Positions 61,301 to 64,000 of a stretch of 64,000 nucleotides of DNA are shown in pieces. Source of the stretch: Sinotaia quadrata (lineage: Eukaryota > Mollusca > Gastropoda > Architaenioglossa > Viviparidae). The position numbers were made by a program, and so were the translations under genes. The stretch is taken from positions 77,482,663-77,546,662 of the forward strand of contig CM054177.1 of NCBI GenBank assembly GCA_028829895.1. Direction: 5' to 3'. The stretch's first letter is position 1. Each line of letters starts with the position of its first letter. The notes under the pieces were generated by a model. It did not search any database. It saw only the letters and a list, made by a program, of their open reading frames with translations, and was not told the origin of the DNA.

Positions 61301-61916
61301 ATTTGCAAAAAAAAAAAAGAAAAAAAAAGACTGTGTTATAACAATGAAAGAATTATATGCTAGACTTGATGCCACAACTGGTAAACAAAATCTTTTCAAG
61401 TTGTCTCAATAGACAATAGCTCTCTTATAAAAATCCCACAAAACTCCTCCTAGCACAGATTTTGCATTTTCTCAAATCACAATCACATGTTTCTGGTAAA
61501 ATGTTTTGACTAAATATACACAAGTATTTCCTGTATTATATTTTTTTTTCTTACTATTATTGTGTTTGATTATTATATTGGAGTGATTAATTATTACCTT
61601 TTATTCTTTTCCAGCCAGTCAACCAAGATTGACTTCATAAGTTCATTGTCTTTAGTTGATAATGTCACTAATTCCACACTCCTGGGTGTACTATACATTT
61701 TAAAAAAAATATTTATGTTATTATTATCTGGCCCAAATGAATAAGAGTTATAATTAGGTCACTGAGTCAAAAATGATTACAGTGTAACTGTAAGTGGGGG
61801 GTTGTTTAATGCATTACATAAATATACTTTGTTTAAGGTAAAACTATTTTGCTTTTGTTTGAATTGAGATGCTCTTTTGGGGATAAATGTTTAGTGAATG
61901 CTTTATTTGTGTGCAG

Positions 61917-61952
61917 CTATGGGCTAGATTATGAATATGAACTTCATGATGA
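61917..61952 (+). CDS. Candidate 36-nt in-frame microexon of the TSC22 gene
   Basis: A pyrimidine/T-rich acceptor (CTTTATTTGTGTGCAG) precedes and a perfect GTAAGT donor (61953-61958) follows a 36-nt segment. Joined to the two leftover bases (GC) of the first coding exon, it reads without a stop as Ala then YGLDYEYELHD and leaves GA, the same phase it began with. It is therefore a cassette that can be kept or skipped without frame change. The peptide is acidic and aromatic. The other two frames each carry a stop or do not fit the phase. I do not recall this peptide in known TSC22 proteins, so the call rests on splice signals and phase alone. Confidence 0.45.
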
Positions 61953-64000
61953 GTAAGTGGAGTTTATGGTGATTCGTACTCAGAAAAAAATGTATATTCT
62001 TGAGTAAAGAAAGAAATCTGTATCCATATACTCCAGAAAATAACTCTTGGAAATGGGGTAGTAGTTCAAAGAGAGTAAAACTAAAAGGCCACTAATAAGT
62101 AATAGTAATTAGTATACCTTTAATAAATACATGTATTACAAAATACAACACAAAAACCATTTTTCCATGGCCTCCTATACCCATCTCTTGCTTTTCTTAC
62201 TATTATGTGTATTGATTAATAAATGTCTACTAACAATCACAGTGAATGTGTTATGTAACACTAATACTGTATACAGTTAAAAATGTAATATAGTATGAAT
62301 AAAGTAACTGTTTAAAACTAAGAGATATAAATACCCATATTACTAGTATTAATAAAGCAATATGAAAACAGTAAATAAAAGTTTGAAACAATGTGAGGTA
62401 TTTTGAAAATTTATATCTATCACTATCACTGTGTCATAAACAGGGCAAGATATTAATGAATGTACATCACCAACAATGTGTAGCAGGGTAGAAAATATTA
62501 AATAAGGATATAATAACACCATGTGCCTATAGTAGTAATACTTGTTAAGTTGTAGTTACATTTGGTATTCTAAGAGCAATAGTGACTAACATTAATGATC
62601 AGGAAGTCATGATTTTTGTCTGATTTTATTAATTAACTTTGAGAAAGGAAAATAAATTAATATTTGAATGAAGAGGATAACAATGAAGACCTTAGCTTAT
62701 GTATATAAAGACAAAATTAATTTAATAATTATTGTATTCAGTGTATTTTAATATATTAAATTAAAAATAAAAATTTTGTTTAATTTGTCAATCTGCAGTT
62801 GCAAGATAACCTTTGAGTAGTATTAGTAACATATGTAATAGTGACTAAACATTAGTACATGTACTATACCATAATTTTAAGTATTGGAGAAGAAAAATAA
62901 ATAAAAATACAAACGGAAAAATCAAATAAAAAATAATAAATTAGAATTAAAAATATAATAAGAACTATCAATCAGATAGTTTAGGAATAAATTTTGCTAT
63001 AATAAATTAGTATTATATTACATGTATGTACTTTAGCATAATTTTAATTTTATGCATCATGTCTTAAATTGAAAAAAAGAAATCCCAGTTTTAATTTGCT
63101 CTATGTGCATGCATGCTAAAGCTTATGTTATATAACTATAACTAATATATATTCTCTAAATTTGCGTTTATTGATTAGGTCATTAACTTATTTATTTTTA
63201 ATGATTTAGTATATGGTTCATGCATTAATTTGTAATGAATCAATGGATGCACGGCTGACTTAGTGACTATTGATAAATTGATTGAAAGTTGCAATTGTGG
63301 TAATTTTTTACTGAATCTTTAAGACTTATAAATAGTTATCTCACAAGTGATAAATTGTAATGAAAGATTTTGTTAATCTTTACATTATTCATGCTCATGT
63401 ATGGTTTGTGCCACTTGATTACTGGATATTATGATGGTAATGTAGTATGAGTTTATTTAATTATATTGATTCAGTATAATTATGATTGTAAACTATATAT
63501 AAAGAGTTCATTTCTTAATTAGTTCCAAACTTAAGAAGTTGTGCTTTTATAATAATAATAAATTATTAAATATCAGTCATTTATGTTTCATTTTAAGATA
63601 GTATTAATAATGTTTTTGTTAATATTTATTACAATTTACATTCTCCCAAATTTATTGTTTGAATACAATGCCATAAATTCATTTATATGATTTTAAATAA
63701 GTGTCTGCATTAAAACTGCTCTTTGGTGATTATCATGACTATTAATTGTTTTGTCCATTTGGACTATGTAATTTATTATTACAATATATTGTTTTTTAAA
63801 TGCTTACTGTTAATCTTGAACTTGAAGAATAATTAGATACATGTGTGCATGTATATATTTATGGTGACCAGTAATAAATCAAGAGTTTTTAATAATTTCT
63901 CCTCCCACAAAAACCCTGCCCCTCAAAATTTACACCATGTCATTCATTGAGTGGTATGAATGATGACTGGATATCATGAGTGGTACTGGTAGTTTATGGA

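Larger units (their letters stand above)
48990..64000 (+). other. First coding intron of the TSC22 gene (partial)
   Basis: More than 15 kb of AT-rich DNA with almost no tandem arrays, unlike the upstream flank. No CpG was found from 49021 to about 49755. No exon with the TSC box was found, nor the alternative first exon of short TSC22/GILZ-type isoforms, which usually lies in this intron or beyond. Elements inside are listed separately. A (CA) tract lies at about 49740-49755, an ACT-rich trinucleotide stretch at about 57180-57215 and A-runs near 61308-61330. A short stem (CCTGGTCT/AGACCAGG) lies at 54559-54585. Confidence 0.8.

Noticed and set aside
61616..61744. Possible exon after a strong acceptor near 61615, in phase with the TSC22 exon
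   Set aside because: No usable donor follows before the in-frame stop, and the peptide does not resemble the TSC box or short-isoform N-termini.

Overview
This is nuclear DNA from an animal, most likely a lophotrochozoan and probably a mollusc. It has no operons and no prokaryotic-style gene packing. It contains one recognisable protein-coding exon with a consensus splice donor, a very long AT-rich intron, long (CA)n, (ATCT)n and (AG)n microsatellites, many minisatellites, tRNA-like SINE pieces and hAT-like MITEs. The mollusc call is an inference from repeat style and the look of the gene; no marker in the window fixes the species.

Layout. Positions 1 to about 46,900 are gene-poor intergenic DNA. 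About thirty separate tandem arrays lie here, with units of 17 to about 100 bp; the cleanest is a 49-bp unit repeated 16 times at 30.4-31.2 kb. Between them lie scattered transposon remnants, two weak coding-like traces near 27.1-27.6 kb, and a decayed array at 43.7-45.7 kb carrying three hAT-like MITE insertions. A CpG-containing promoter and 5' UTR region occupies about 46.9-47.47 kb. The exon at 47,467-48,989 (+) encodes the N-terminal 507 residues plus two bases of a long-isoform TSC22-domain protein (TSC22D1/D2/D4 or Drosophila bunched-A type). From 48,990 to the window end is its first coding intron, more than 15 kb long, AT-rich and strikingly poor in CpG. The TSC box and leucine zipper are not seen here and must lie beyond 64,000.

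Within the intron I see a 1.56-kb element with 29-bp terminal inverted repeats, a 99-bp hairpin MITE, a copy of a dispersed repeat also present at 22.4 kb, two small tandem duplications, and a 36-nt candidate microexon at 61,917-61,952 that fits the reading frame of the first exon. The start codon of the TSC22 exon overlaps a short upstream ORF in another frame.

Nothing here looks like a new multi-gene system. The points most worth checking are the microexon, the overlapping uORF, the CpG contrast between intron and flank, the MITEs with paralogous empty sites, and the cAMP-response-element-bearing minisatellite. Coordinates of decayed repeats are approximate because they were read by eye.
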